A DNA stretch of 61,870 bases from JBOGXB01 sp050694215 (lineage in GTDB: Bacteria > Actinomycetota > CADDZG01 > WHSQ01), in the NCBI GenBank assembly GCA_050694215.1, contig JBOGXB010000003.1, positions 1 to 61,870 of the forward strand, given 5' to 3'. The notes below the pieces were generated by a model. The model searched no databases. It was not told the DNA's origin and saw nothing but the letters and a program-made list of their open reading frames with translations. Each line of letters opens with the position of its first letter. The first letter of the stretch is position 1. Positions 33,626-42,216 of the stretch are shown piece by piece. The translations under genes were made by a program, and so were the position numbers.

Positions 33626-35242
33626 TCAGAGGTAGCCGAGATTGTGCAGCGATTCTTCGATCTGGGCTTCCTCGTCGGCGGAGTAGGGAGAGGCCTCGGC
33701 CCCCGAACCGGCGACCGGCAGCTCCATGTCCTCAATCACTGGGGGCCGCTCTCGCGTCATCGTCGAAGGGAGGAGGCTGGTGAGGACCTTCCCGTCCATT
33801 CGTGGGAGCTTCAGACCGGCTAGATAAAGAGCGGTCGGGGCGATGTCGTAGATGCTCGCGCGCAAGCCGGATGCCGCGCGTATGCCGGCACCCGCCACGC
33901 CGAAGATCCCGTCCATGTGGTGGAAGCCGCGCGGCAACTCTCGATAGTCGTCGAGAACCCCCGGCGAATATGTCCCGTCCGATAGCTCGTAGGAGTACTC
34001 CCGGCATACGGGGAAGAGATCAGGCGCCTCCGGCGCTCGAGGTCCGTCCATCACGTCCTCGCGCTTGTGGATCCGGTCGACCACGAGCCGCCCGTCGTCC
34101 GGATCGACCAGGGCGGAAAATCGCTCGATGATCTCGTTCCTGACGGCCTCGTACTCGCTCGGGTCCACGACCCCATGTGGCTCCCTCCCCTTGAGGTTCA
34201 CGTAGATGCCCTGCTGCGGGATGGGGGCCGAGAACGCCTTGGTGCGGGACCAGTCGATCGTCGACTGCGCCACGCCCTTCGCCCTCTGCCACACGGATCG
34301 CGGCAGGACCCTCTTCGCGCGACGCGCGATCTTCCGCACCCCGGAGGACCCGGTGACGGCCCCGGCACCTTTGAGCGAGAGCAGGCCCCACTCCCTCAGC
34401 GCGACGTTTACATTGACGCTCTTGTCCTTGGGCCCGAAGCCGTGGTCCGACATTGTGACGATGTAACCCGGGTCGCCCGCCCACTGAAGGAGATCACCAA
34501 TCATCTCGTCCATCTCGTCGAAGAAGGACCAGGCGCGTTCGCGGACCGGCTCAGCTTCGGGCCGAGAGAAGTGCTCGCAGCGCGGGTCGATGTACTTGTA
34601 GTGGACGTGCATCAGCCGATCCGGCGCCTCGAGAACCGCGAACAGGATGGGAAGGTCTCCGTCGGCATCGAGGAGATAGCGAAGTGCTTGCCTCTTGAGC
34701 GCGAGATTGCGCGACAAGCGCTCGATGATCGCGGTGCTCCTCCAATCACGGTCGTAGTCGACGTCTATGTCGATCTCGTAGGAGCCCGTCTTCTCGACGA
34801 TGCGTGCCGCCAGCTCGGGCGGATGAGTGAAATTGGCCGGGGTCTCGCCGCCACCCTCCGGCGTGAGCATCCCGGAGACTGCCCATCCGTCGACGGGAGG
34901 AGCCGGAAAGGTCATGGGGATGTTGAAAAGACCGATGCGGCGACCCTGTGCGTTGGCGACGTTCCAAATCGCCGGGGCCGTGACGCGGTCGAGTCGTACG
35001 AGACCGCCCCGACGCTGGACGTTGCCGAGGGTGAAGCCGAAGATGCCGTGCTTGCCGGGATTCACCCCTGTGAAGATCGACGTCCACCCGGGAGGGGTGT
35101 AGGGAGGGACGGTCGAGGTCAGCACTCCAGACGCGCTGCGCTCGAGTAGGGCCCTGAGGTTCGGCATGTGACCGGCTTCGAACGCGGGGTCGAGCACCGA
35201 ATAAGTGACGCCGTCCAGCCCCAGAAGCAGCACCCGATTCAC
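33626..35242 (-). CDS. Alkaline-phosphatase-superfamily phosphodiesterase (type I PDE/NPP-like), canonical order
   Basis: The 538-residue protein is a paralog of the plus-strand enzyme at 30,026 and nearly the same length. It has Asp10 in VLLLGLDGVTY, the nucleophile Thr in PPYTPPGWTS, Asp and His in APDRLMHVHY, SDHG, and His in GFHHMDGIFGVAG followed by YDIAPTALYLAGLKLP. The GTG at 35242 has GAGGAGGC upstream and overlaps the CDP-alcohol phosphatidyltransferase stop by four bases. The coupling suggests that it acts on the lipid or phospho-alcohol product of that enzyme; this is inference. It ends EEEAQIEESLHNLGYL like its paralog. Confidence 0.88.
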   Translation of the reverse strand: MNRVLLLGLDGVTYSVLDPAFEAGHMPNLRALLERSASGVLTSTVPPYTPPGWTSIFTGVNPGKHGIFGFTLGNVQRRGGLVRLDRVTAPAIWNVANAQGRRIGLFNIPMTFPAPPVDGWAVSGMLTPEGGGETPANFTHPPELAARIVEKTGSYEIDIDVDYDRDWRSTAIIERLSRNLALKRQALRYLLDADGDLPILFAVLEAPDRLMHVHYKYIDPRCEHFSRPEAEPVRERAWSFFDEMDEMIGDLLQWAGDPGYIVTMSDHGFGPKDKSVNVNVALREWGLLSLKGAGAVTGSSGVRKIARRAKRVLPRSVWQRAKGVAQSTIDWSRTKAFSAPIPQQGIYVNLKGREPHGVVDPSEYEAVRNEIIERFSALVDPDDGRLVVDRIHKREDVMDGPRAPEAPDLFPVCREYSYELSDGTYSPGVLDDYRELPRGFHHMDGIFGVAGAGIRAASGLRASIYDIAPTALYLAGLKLPRMDGKVLTSLLPSTMTRERPPVIEDMELPVAGSGAEASPYSADEEAQIEESLHNLGYL

Positions 35243-35904
35243 CTCAGCCTCCTCCACAGCGTGAGCAGGATAGCGGCGGCCACCATCCCGATCCCCACCC
35301 CAAGAGCAAGAACTACCAGCCCGGTGAGAGGACCGAAGATGAAAACCACCGCCTGCACGTCGGGCATCCCCGGATTCGGCAGCAAGCGACGGCGCGCGAG
35401 CATCGCCGACAACCTCGCTCCGGGGCCCACGTCGCCCCCGGTTCTCTCGGCCCCCGAGATCTCGAGGAAGTAATAGGCCGCGATCGCATACGTGATTGCC
35501 CACCACACGGTCACATCGCTTACTCCCTCGGCGCGCCAGAGATAGGCGGCAAGGCCAAGAGAGGCGCTCGCGCGCCGGCCCCCATCCGCCAGACGGTCGA
35601 GCGCTTCACCTCTCGGGCTCGTTACGTCGAGAGCCCGCGCCAGCTTGCCGTCCACGCAGTCGAACACGAACGCAAGATAGAAGGTGATCCCCCCGAGCAC
35701 GAGACCGGTCCGGGTTCCAAGAGCGAACAGAGCGCCCACGGACAAGCCCAGGAGCAGCGCGATCGCGGAAACGGCATCTGGGGAGAGCGACCTGTGCCTC
35801 GCCAGGAAGCGCGTGAACGGGACTGCCACCGGATCGGTCAGGAGGACGGTGAACCAGTAGTCGCGTTTTTTCTCGCCGGTAGCGAGCGCGTCGTTGCGGC
35901 TCAC
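35239..35904 (-). CDS. CDP-alcohol phosphatidyltransferase family protein
   Basis: The 221-residue membrane protein contains the complete family signature D-x2-DG-x2-AR-x8-G-x3-D-x3-D, read here as FDCVDGKLARALDVTSPRGE followed by ALDRLAD, with Asp82, Asp85, Asp103 and Asp107 as metal ligands. About six hydrophobic helices surround it. The family displaces CMP from a CDP-alcohol with a second alcohol, making phosphatidylglycerol phosphate, phosphatidylinositol phosphate or similar phosphodiesters. With a cytidylyltransferase and a G1P-dehydrogenase-like gene in the same region, the CDP-alcohol may not be CDP-diacylglycerol. It is the middle gene of a three-gene operon with four-base overlaps on both sides. 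Confidence 0.9.
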   Translation of the reverse strand: MSRNDALATGEKKRDYWFTVLLTDPVAVPFTRFLARHRSLSPDAVSAIALLLGLSVGALFALGTRTGLVLGGITFYLAFVFDCVDGKLARALDVTSPRGEALDRLADGGRRASASLGLAAYLWRAEGVSDVTVWWAITYAIAAYYFLEISGAERTGGDVGPGARLSAMLARRRLLPNPGMPDVQAVVFIFGPLTGLVVLALGVGIGMVAAAILLTLWRRLR

Positions 35905-36923
35905 TTATCGGCTGTCTCTGCCGCAGGGTCCACGAGTCCCACTCCTCTGGCCTGCTCCCAGGCGCCGGCGACCAAGCCCGTTACCAGACCTGGGTTGCTC
36001 GTCTGCACCGCCTTGCCGAGGTTGAGGATGAACAGGCCCGTCCACGCCCACCACAACGCAAACCTGTGCCGGGCCGTCTGCGGCATGAGCTTCCTGTGGA
36101 GATAGAACTGGTTCGCGAGGTTCATGCGCTGCAGCTGATGCGAGCCCATGCGCGCGGCCCCGCTCTTCAGGTGATCGCAACGGGCAGCTGGTTTCTGTAC
36201 CAGCGTGTAACGCCGGGAGACCCGGTAGGAGAAGTCGATGTCTTCCTTGTACGCGTAGCCGGAGAGCGCCTCATCGAAACGCTCGTGATCGAAGACCTCG
36301 CGCCGGTAGCTCATGAACCAGCCGTTGAAGTACTCGACCTTGCGCACGCCGGCCGATTCCGAGATCCCTTCCGCATAGAAACCGCTCCTGACTTTCCCTG
36401 AGTTCTCGGGCCACCAGCCGCCTATCCCGAAGAGCTTTCGGTAGAGGACGGTGATGCGCGCGGGGCGCGCGGGATGTATCGGCGCAGCCCTCACCCCTCC
36501 CAGCTCGGGCCCCCAGCGCTCGTACTCGACCAGGATCTGCTCGTGGCAGTCGGGCGCCAGCTCGACGTCGTCGTCGATGAAGAAGACCGGGTCCCCCGTC
36601 GTGCGATCTATACCGGTGTTGCGCTGGACCGTGAGGCCTCTGGGGGCCGGGTGATGGTAATCGAGCGGCAAGCTTGCCTTGTCGCACAGGGCCTCGATCT
36701 CAGCGCGCGCCGGTGTGTCATCGCTCGAGTCGACGATGCACAGCTCCGCGGGCAGAACAGTCTGGCCCGCAAGACTCGCAACCGTCTTGACGAGGTCGGT
36801 GGGCCGGTTTCTCGTGGCAATCACAAAGGCGGAGGTGGCTCTCGTGCCAATCACGAAGACAGAGGTGCCTTGCTTCGAATCCATGAGGCCGCAGGCTACC
36901 GTTGACCGAGGAGGATGGTCCAT
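35901..36923 (-). CDS. GT2-family glycosyltransferase
   Basis: The 340-residue GT-A enzyme has the start of the fold SAFVIATRNRPTDLVKTVAS, LCIVDSSDD, NTGIDRTTGDPVFFIDDDVE with the DxD-type Asp cluster, and FNGWFMSYRREVF followed by YKEDIDFSYRVSRR, the acceptor-site ED motif. It adds a sugar from an NDP-sugar, probably to a lipid carrier. The first strand is preceded by an in-frame near-copy of itself produced by a 30-base tandem duplication. A second ATG at 36884 is possible as start. It leads the operon with the CDP-alcohol transferase and phosphodiesterase genes. Confidence 0.88.
   Translation of the reverse strand: MDHPPRSTVACGLMDSKQGTSVFVIGTRATSAFVIATRNRPTDLVKTVASLAGQTVLPAELCIVDSSDDTPARAEIEALCDKASLPLDYHHPAPRGLTVQRNTGIDRTTGDPVFFIDDDVELAPDCHEQILVEYERWGPELGGVRAAPIHPARPARITVLYRKLFGIGGWWPENSGKVRSGFYAEGISESAGVRKVEYFNGWFMSYRREVFDHERFDEALSGYAYKEDIDFSYRVSRRYTLVQKPAARCDHLKSGAARMGSHQLQRMNLANQFYLHRKLMPQTARHRFALWWAWTGLFILNLGKAVQTSNPGLVTGLVAGAWEQARGVGLVDPAAETADK
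36811..36870 (-). repeat. 30-bp tandem duplication inside the GT2 gene
   Basis: Bases 36811-36840 and 36841-36870 match at 25 of 30 positions and are directly adjacent. On the coding strand each copy encodes ten residues, TSVFVIGTRA then TSAFVIATRN, so the first beta strand of the glycosyltransferase is written twice without breaking the frame. Confidence 0.85.
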
Positions 36924-37065
36924 GGGTCGGCTTTAGACGGCACGGCTCGCGACCTCCATGTGACCTGCCGCTTACCACCCGTCGCAGCGCGGTTGAGCCC
37001 GGCGAAAGCCCATCTCTCTGTAAGGATGAAGCAATGCCTCCTGGAAGGGGACACGCGCCATCCTC

Positions 37066-38712
37066 TTGAAGCGAAATCGATCGCCGGCCGTGCTCGTCGT
37101 TCTTGCTGCTGCGCTGGTAGTCGCCGGAACGGGCGGATATCTATGGCTGCGCGACGACGGGAGCTCCTCAGATGGGGAGCGCACACTGGCCGTGCGCGCT
37201 TGTGAGGTGCCCCTCCCAATCCTCGAACGCGTCAAACGCGGTTACGTGGCCGGCAGGTCGGGCGACGTGCTGACGATCGAGCGCTACCCAAACCTCTACG
37301 AGAATCGACACTCCACACCATTCCCTTACACCCAGAACGTACCGCTGGTCTTGTACGGCCCCGGCTACATCCGCAGAGGGTTCACGTCCGATCGAGACGT
37401 GACGGTCGCCGACATTGCTCCGACCTTTGCCGAGCTGCTCGGCTTTGACGACTTCCCGCGGAGGGAGGGCAGGCCGCTCGAGGACGCGCTCCTCCGTGAA
37501 TCCCAGAGGAACGGCGTCCCAAAGCTCATCTTCACCGTCGTGTGGGACGGGGGCGGAGACGACCTGCTCGGAGAGTGGCCGACCGCGTGGCCGGAGCTGA
37601 AGTCGCTTCAAGCAGAAGGAGCCAGCTACTCGGAGGCAACCGTCGGTTCATCGCCCTCGATCACACCGGCCGTCCACGCCACGATCGGTACCGGCGCGTT
37701 TCCGCAGACGCACGGGCTGCCGGACATCAAGATGCGCGTGAACGGGAAGATGGTAGACGCCTACGCCGGAACCTCTCCGAAGTTCCTCTGGCCCAAGACA
37801 CTTGCGGACCTTTGGGATGCGGCGAACGGAAACGCTCCGCTGGTGGGGATGCTTGCCCGCGATGCGTGGCACCTCGGCATGATCGGGCACGGTGCGTTCC
37901 TGCCGGAAGGCGATCGTGACATCGCGGTATTGGACGCGCTCGGAAGCATCGCCTTCCACACGAACAAGCGCTACTACTCCCTGCCGGGCTACGTCGACCT
38001 CGGAGGGCTCGAGGAAGCGGTCGCGCAGCTAGATCAACGCGACGGAGCTGCCGACGCTCGCTGGCTGGGCAATCCCCTCATCCTCGCGGACGGAAAGATC
38101 CGCTACACGCCGGCTTGGCCGGTTCTGCAGACCCAGAAGATCGTCGAGATCATCGGGAACGAGGGATTCGGCCTGGACGACGTACCCGACCTCTTCTTCA
38201 CGAACTACAAGACGACCGACCTCGCCGGTCACGAGTGGAACCTCGTAGAGCCTGAGTTGCGGGACGCGTTGAGGGCGCAGGACGCCGAGATCCCGGTCCT
38301 CATCGACGCCCTCGATCGGATGGTTGGGAAGCGCAACTACGTCCTTGCGCTCACGGCGGATCACGGGATCACGCCCTATCCCGAGGTGCTCGGAGGGTGG
38401 CCCATCAACGTGAGGGAGTTGACGAGGGACCTCGAGCGGGAGCTCGACCGGGCAACCCCCCGCCGCTCTCTCGTGCAGGCCAACCGCGGCTACCAGATCA
38501 CGCTCGACAAGCGGGAGTTGCGGAAGAACGGGGTGACCGCGCGGGACGTGGCGGAGTGGGTACGGGCCTACCGGTTGGGGGCCAACGTCCCCAGGGGTGA
38601 GGAGGTCACCGAGAGCTTCGTCGGACGTGAGGACGAACGCCTGTATCTAACGGCGCTGACTCCGCACGAGGTTGAGGACGCCCTCGTCTGCGCGCGCTCC
38701 CGCGCCGGCTGA
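37066..38712 (+). CDS. Membrane-anchored alkaline-phosphatase-superfamily protein with circularly permuted order (copy 1)
   Basis: From TTG 37066 the 548-residue protein has a Lys/Arg start and an anchor (AVLVVLAAALVVAGTGGYLW). Residues 58-143 contain YVAGRSGDVLTIERYPNLYE, then NVPLVLYGPG and DIAPTFAELLG, which in NPP/PafA enzymes are C-terminal. The usual N-terminal catalytic half follows: Asp161 in VVWDGGGDD, Thr200 in SPSITPAVHATIGTG, Asp385 and His389 in TTDLAGHEW, Asp432-His433 in TADHG. With His82 in RHSTPFPY this gives all six zinc ligands and the nucleophile, in permuted order. Likely an extracytoplasmic phosphodiesterase or phosphotransferase. It stands alone between divergent GT2 and convergent dacB genes. 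Confidence 0.82.
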   Translation: MKRNRSPAVLVVLAAALVVAGTGGYLWLRDDGSSSDGERTLAVRACEVPLPILERVKRGYVAGRSGDVLTIERYPNLYENRHSTPFPYTQNVPLVLYGPGYIRRGFTSDRDVTVADIAPTFAELLGFDDFPRREGRPLEDALLRESQRNGVPKLIFTVVWDGGGDDLLGEWPTAWPELKSLQAEGASYSEATVGSSPSITPAVHATIGTGAFPQTHGLPDIKMRVNGKMVDAYAGTSPKFLWPKTLADLWDAANGNAPLVGMLARDAWHLGMIGHGAFLPEGDRDIAVLDALGSIAFHTNKRYYSLPGYVDLGGLEEAVAQLDQRDGAADARWLGNPLILADGKIRYTPAWPVLQTQKIVEIIGNEGFGLDDVPDLFFTNYKTTDLAGHEWNLVEPELRDALRAQDAEIPVLIDALDRMVGKRNYVLALTADHGITPYPEVLGGWPINVRELTRDLERELDRATPRRSLVQANRGYQITLDKRELRKNGVTARDVAEWVRAYRLGANVPRGEEVTESFVGREDERLYLTALTPHEVEDALVCARSRAG

Positions 38713-38746
38713 GCGCCGGTTGCCTTCCGCGGAGGTGTGCGTTTGG

Positions 38747-40021
38747 TTAGGGACGGTCGAACCGGGCCTTGACGCACCAGTTCGTGCAGAGCCTCCCACC
38801 GATCGGCTCCGGGGCGCGGGGGCGAGCGAAACGAGCCACGGTCCGAACGATCTCATCCTCGATCGACTTCGGCATGCCAACCGACAGGATCGAGAACTCG
38901 GCCCACGTTCCGTCTCGTCGTAGTCGAACCCATCCCGAGAGTGCCGAGTCGCCGTTCAGGTGTGTGCCGGTCTTGGCGCGGATCTCCAGACCCGACAACC
39001 GGCCGCCCAGCGTGCCCTGTCCGGGGCGCGGAAGCTCGGCACGCAGATCTCGACCCCACGGCTCGTCCTCCGAGGCACCCAGCAACCGCGCCATGCCTAG
39101 GGGTGAGATGCGGTCGCGGTAGGAGAGTCCGGAGGCATCGAATGACGCCGTCCTGACTCCTCGTACGCGCGCCCACGATCGTAGGGCGCGCGCCGCTCCG
39201 GCGATGGTGCCCGGGGTGTCACCGACCTCCACGGCAAGTCTCTTTCCAAGCATCTCGGCGAAGAAGTTCGAAGACTCTCGGTTCATGTACCCGGTGAGCT
39301 GCCGCAGCGGCGGAGAGTGAACCGTCGCGATCCGTTGCAGTTGCCGGGCAGGGTGACGCCCCACGGCCGCCCCGCGGACCTCCACGCCGAGCGACCGTAG
39401 CTCGGAAGCGAGTGTGCGGGCGGCTCGGAGCTCAGGGTCGTCGATATGAGTGCCGCCCGCGGCGTTCCCGTCGAACGTCAGCGCCGACGGCAGTGGGGCG
39501 AAGCGAGCCTGGACGTAGGGCTGCCAGCCGGGGGCATCCCAGTCTCGTCCGAAGAATCCCGTGCTTCCCACCACGCGGCCCTCGATGCGCTCGACGCCGG
39601 CCGCCGCTACTCGACGCGCAAGAAGAGAGATCCGTGTTGGAGCGACACCCAGATGGTTGGGGGCTTGATCGGAGGCAACTGTCGGATCACCCGAACCGAG
39701 GATCCAAAGGTCGTCCTCGACCACCCGGCCCTCGACATCGCGAGTCGCCACGCTGGTAGCGAGTCGCGCGGAGGGGCCCAGCCGGTCGTACAGAGCCATC
39801 GTGAGGACGAGCTTCTGGTTGGACGCTGGCGCACGCATGACGCGAGGTCGATGCGCGTACAGGATGCGACCATCTTCGGCAACCGCTACTCCCACCTCGT
39901 ACCCCCTCACGATCCGGTCGAGCCGGAGCTTCCAGGCCGGGCGCGCTGATGCCGGGCCGCCGAGGCACAACACGAGGGCCGCTGCGGCAAGCGCTGCCGG
40001 AAGAGGTCGCGAACGATTCAT
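38747..40021 (-). CDS. dacB: D-alanyl-D-alanine carboxypeptidase/endopeptidase, PBP4 type
   Basis: The 424-residue protein starts with a signal peptide (SRPLPAALAAAALVLCLGGP then ASARPAW). It carries the three penicillin-binding motifs: SxxK as SNQK in APASNQKLVLTMAL, SxN as SSN in NRESSNFFAEML, and KTG in IRAKTGTHLNGDSALSGW. The large insertion between SxxK and SxN is typical of DacB. It trims peptidoglycan peptides outside the membrane. The ATG at 40021 shares one base with the stop of the WecG-family gene (TAATG), so the two are coupled. That links cell-wall turnover to glycopolymer synthesis. Confidence 0.92.
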   Translation of the reverse strand: MNRSRPLPAALAAAALVLCLGGPASARPAWKLRLDRIVRGYEVGVAVAEDGRILYAHRPRVMRAPASNQKLVLTMALYDRLGPSARLATSVATRDVEGRVVEDDLWILGSGDPTVASDQAPNHLGVAPTRISLLARRVAAAGVERIEGRVVGSTGFFGRDWDAPGWQPYVQARFAPLPSALTFDGNAAGGTHIDDPELRAARTLASELRSLGVEVRGAAVGRHPARQLQRIATVHSPPLRQLTGYMNRESSNFFAEMLGKRLAVEVGDTPGTIAGAARALRSWARVRGVRTASFDASGLSYRDRISPLGMARLLGASEDEPWGRDLRAELPRPGQGTLGGRLSGLEIRAKTGTHLNGDSALSGWVRLRRDGTWAEFSILSVGMPKSIEDEIVRTVARFARPRAPEPIGGRLCTNWCVKARFDRP

Positions 40022-40812
40022 TACCACGGAGACGGTGCTCGAGGCGGTTTTGTTCGCGATGAGATCAGCTGCCATAGCACCCTCCACAGGAACAGCGGGT
40101 TCCCGAAGACGTAGCGGCGCCACATTCGCCGTGGCTCCTGCGCGAGTCGGAAGACCCATTCGATCCCAAACCGCTTCATCCACGACGGCGCTCGGGGGAC
40201 CTCGCCGGAGAAGAAATCGAAGAACGCCCCCACGCCAACCCCGATAGACGCACCCGTGGTCTTGAGATTCTCCGCAAGCCATCTCTCCTGCACCGGATTC
40301 CCCATCGCGACCATCAACAGTCTTGCCCCGGAGGAGCGGACGCGCTCGACGACATCATCCTGCGATTCGAAGTAACCGCTATGGGTCCCTGCGACCTCCA
40401 GTCCCGGGATCCGAACGCTCAGTGCGGCTGCGGCCCTGTCCGATACTCCGGGGCGAGCACCCAAGAAGAAGACCGGCCATCCCGCGGCGACCGCCAGCTC
40501 GAGGATGCGGGGGTTGAAGTCGGTCCCATTGAGGTTTTCGGGGAATCGCCTCCGCTGTAGACGAGCCGCGATCCCGACCCCGGAGCCGTCGTTGAGCACC
40601 AGGTCGGCCCCCCGCAGCAGCTCACGGAACCAAGGACTCTTATGGGCGAGGTTGAGCGTGTGCGCGTTGGCGTAGGCGACGAGCGACGGGGACTCTCGCT
40701 CTCCGAGTCGCTTGATCTCTCCCAAGGCCTGAGATGCCGTCAGTCGAGCGACGGGAACGCCCAAAATCTCGATCGCCTCGATGTGACTCTCCACGGCGAG
40801 TGAGTGTGACAT
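40021..40812 (-). CDS. WecG/TagA/CpsF-family glycosyltransferase (GT26)
   Basis: The 263-residue protein has the GT26 pattern: EILGVPVARLTASQALGEIK at the start, YANAHTLNLAHKSPWFRELL, ADLVLNDGSGVGIAARL with the catalytic Asp, NGTDFNPRILELA, VFFLGARPGVSDRAAAAL, VAMGNPVQERWLAENL and a basic C-terminus with WRVLWQLISSRTKP that holds the enzyme on the membrane. TagA members add ManNAc to undecaprenyl-PP-GlcNAc in wall teichoic acid linkage units. This suggests an analogous second sugar transfer after the sugar phosphotransferase. ATG 40812 is the first good start; an alternative GTG is six codons downstream. Confidence 0.92.
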   Translation of the reverse strand: MSHSLAVESHIEAIEILGVPVARLTASQALGEIKRLGERESPSLVAYANAHTLNLAHKSPWFRELLRGADLVLNDGSGVGIAARLQRRRFPENLNGTDFNPRILELAVAAGWPVFFLGARPGVSDRAAAALSVRIPGLEVAGTHSGYFESQDDVVERVRSSGARLLMVAMGNPVQERWLAENLKTTGASIGVGVGAFFDFFSGEVPRAPSWMKRFGIEWVFRLAQEPRRMWRRYVFGNPLFLWRVLWQLISSRTKPPRAPSPW

Positions 40813-40986
40813 GGCCGGCGGCAACCCACCATGTGCCGTCCACCTGGTCCTCGCTCTCTCTCTTGAAGGGCCGCCCGGTAGGATGAGCGAGCAATCGGCG
40901 GAGCATTCGCTTCGGCGCGGAGCTCCGATGGATGGACTGTCGTCCCACCGGCAAGGGATCCGGCTCAAGCACACGAAAGGATCAGT

Positions 40987-42216
40987 TTGACCGCGCCAAA
41001 CGTCTTCTTCCTGGTCGTCGACTCGCTTCGAGCCGATGCGGTATTCGGCAATCACATCCCCACTCCCAACCTCGACTCGTTCGCCCAGCGAGGGGCCGTT
41101 TTCCTTCAGTGCATTTCGACGACGACGTCCACGACCCCCTCGTTCTCCTCGATGCTGACCGGCTGCTACCCACCGAAGCACGGTGTGCGAGGCCTGCAGG
41201 GCTACCGGCTGTCGCCGTCTGTAACCACGTGGGCCGAGGCGTTCGGTGCTGCCGGTTATCACACGCACGCGGAAGTAACCGGTCCCTTGGTCAAGGAGAC
41301 CGGCATCATGCGCGGCTTCGAGGATGCAAATCACAGGAGGGGATATCGGGTCCCATTCTTCGAATGGCGCGACACCGTCATCGAAAAGATGCACTCTTAC
41401 GTCGACCCGTGGTTCATGCTCCTGCACATCTGGGAGGTTCACCGTCCCTACCGCGCACCCCCGCATTTCACCAAGCGATGGGACAAGGTGGGCTACGAGG
41501 CCGCCGTGGCCGCTACGGACGAGTGGTTAAAACCCGTCTTGGACGTTGCCGGAGACAAAACGATCGTCGTCATCACCGGGGATCACGGCGAGGACTACCC
41601 CAACAGCGCGTTGCAACAGAAGTTGATCAGGGCGGGACGCAAGGCGCGTCGTACGTTCAAGTTCGAGAGATGGTTACCGGCTCTCGATCGAAAAGTCGCA
41701 GGGCTTGCAACCGGACACGGTTTCGCCCTGTACGAGCAACTCGTGCGAGTGCCTCTCATCATCTCGGGGCCGGGTGTCGCCCCGGCCCGCGTGGATGATC
41801 AAACCAGGCATGTAGACCTTTTCCCGACCCTCGCCGATCTGTGCGGGATCGACATCCCCTCAGGCGTCGACGGCCGCAGCCTGCGAGCGCTGATGGAGGG
41901 AGGATCGCTGCCCGAAGAGCCCGCGTACATCGAAGCGGTCGGCGTAAAGCTCGAGGGGGATCGCATCATAGGAGCTCGCACGCCCGATTGGAAGCTCCTC
42001 AAGCGAGGATCCGGGCGCTCTCAGCTCTTCCGACTGGATGGAGGTGTGCCTCCCGACGAGAGGCGCAATCTCGCGACCCGCTATCCGGAGGTGGCTCGCT
42101 CGCTCGAAGCGTTCATAGAGAAGGTGGGGTCCACCGAGGCCGAAGGGGGTTCTCCTCTCTCTCCAGAGGAAGAGCAGCTCGTCGAGCAGCATCTCCGGGA
42201 TCTCGGCTACCTGTGA
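40987..42216 (+). CDS. Sulfatase-fold protein lacking the formylglycine cysteine (probable phosphohydrolase/phosphotransferase)
   Basis: The 409-residue protein matches sulfatases: Asp12 in FLVVDSLRAD, TPNLDSFAQRGAVF, GDHGEDYPNS, a late HGFALYEQLVRVPLIISGPG, and DLFPTLADLCGIDIPSGVDG. Where sulfatases have CxPSR, the sequence is TTPSF in TTSTTPSFSSMLTG, so the modified Cys is a Thr and the Arg is Phe. A Thr nucleophile suggests phosphate rather than sulfate chemistry, as in phosphoethanolamine or phosphoglycerol transferases. No anchor is seen. TTG 40987 follows GAAAGGA. It overlaps the sulfotransferase gene by four bases and ends EEEQLVEQHLRDLGYL. Confidence 0.82.
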   Translation: MTAPNVFFLVVDSLRADAVFGNHIPTPNLDSFAQRGAVFLQCISTTTSTTPSFSSMLTGCYPPKHGVRGLQGYRLSPSVTTWAEAFGAAGYHTHAEVTGPLVKETGIMRGFEDANHRRGYRVPFFEWRDTVIEKMHSYVDPWFMLLHIWEVHRPYRAPPHFTKRWDKVGYEAAVAATDEWLKPVLDVAGDKTIVVITGDHGEDYPNSALQQKLIRAGRKARRTFKFERWLPALDRKVAGLATGHGFALYEQLVRVPLIISGPGVAPARVDDQTRHVDLFPTLADLCGIDIPSGVDGRSLRALMEGGSLPEEPAYIEAVGVKLEGDRIIGARTPDWKLLKRGSGRSQLFRLDGGVPPDERRNLATRYPEVARSLEAFIEKVGSTEAEGGSPLSPEEEQLVEQHLRDLGYL

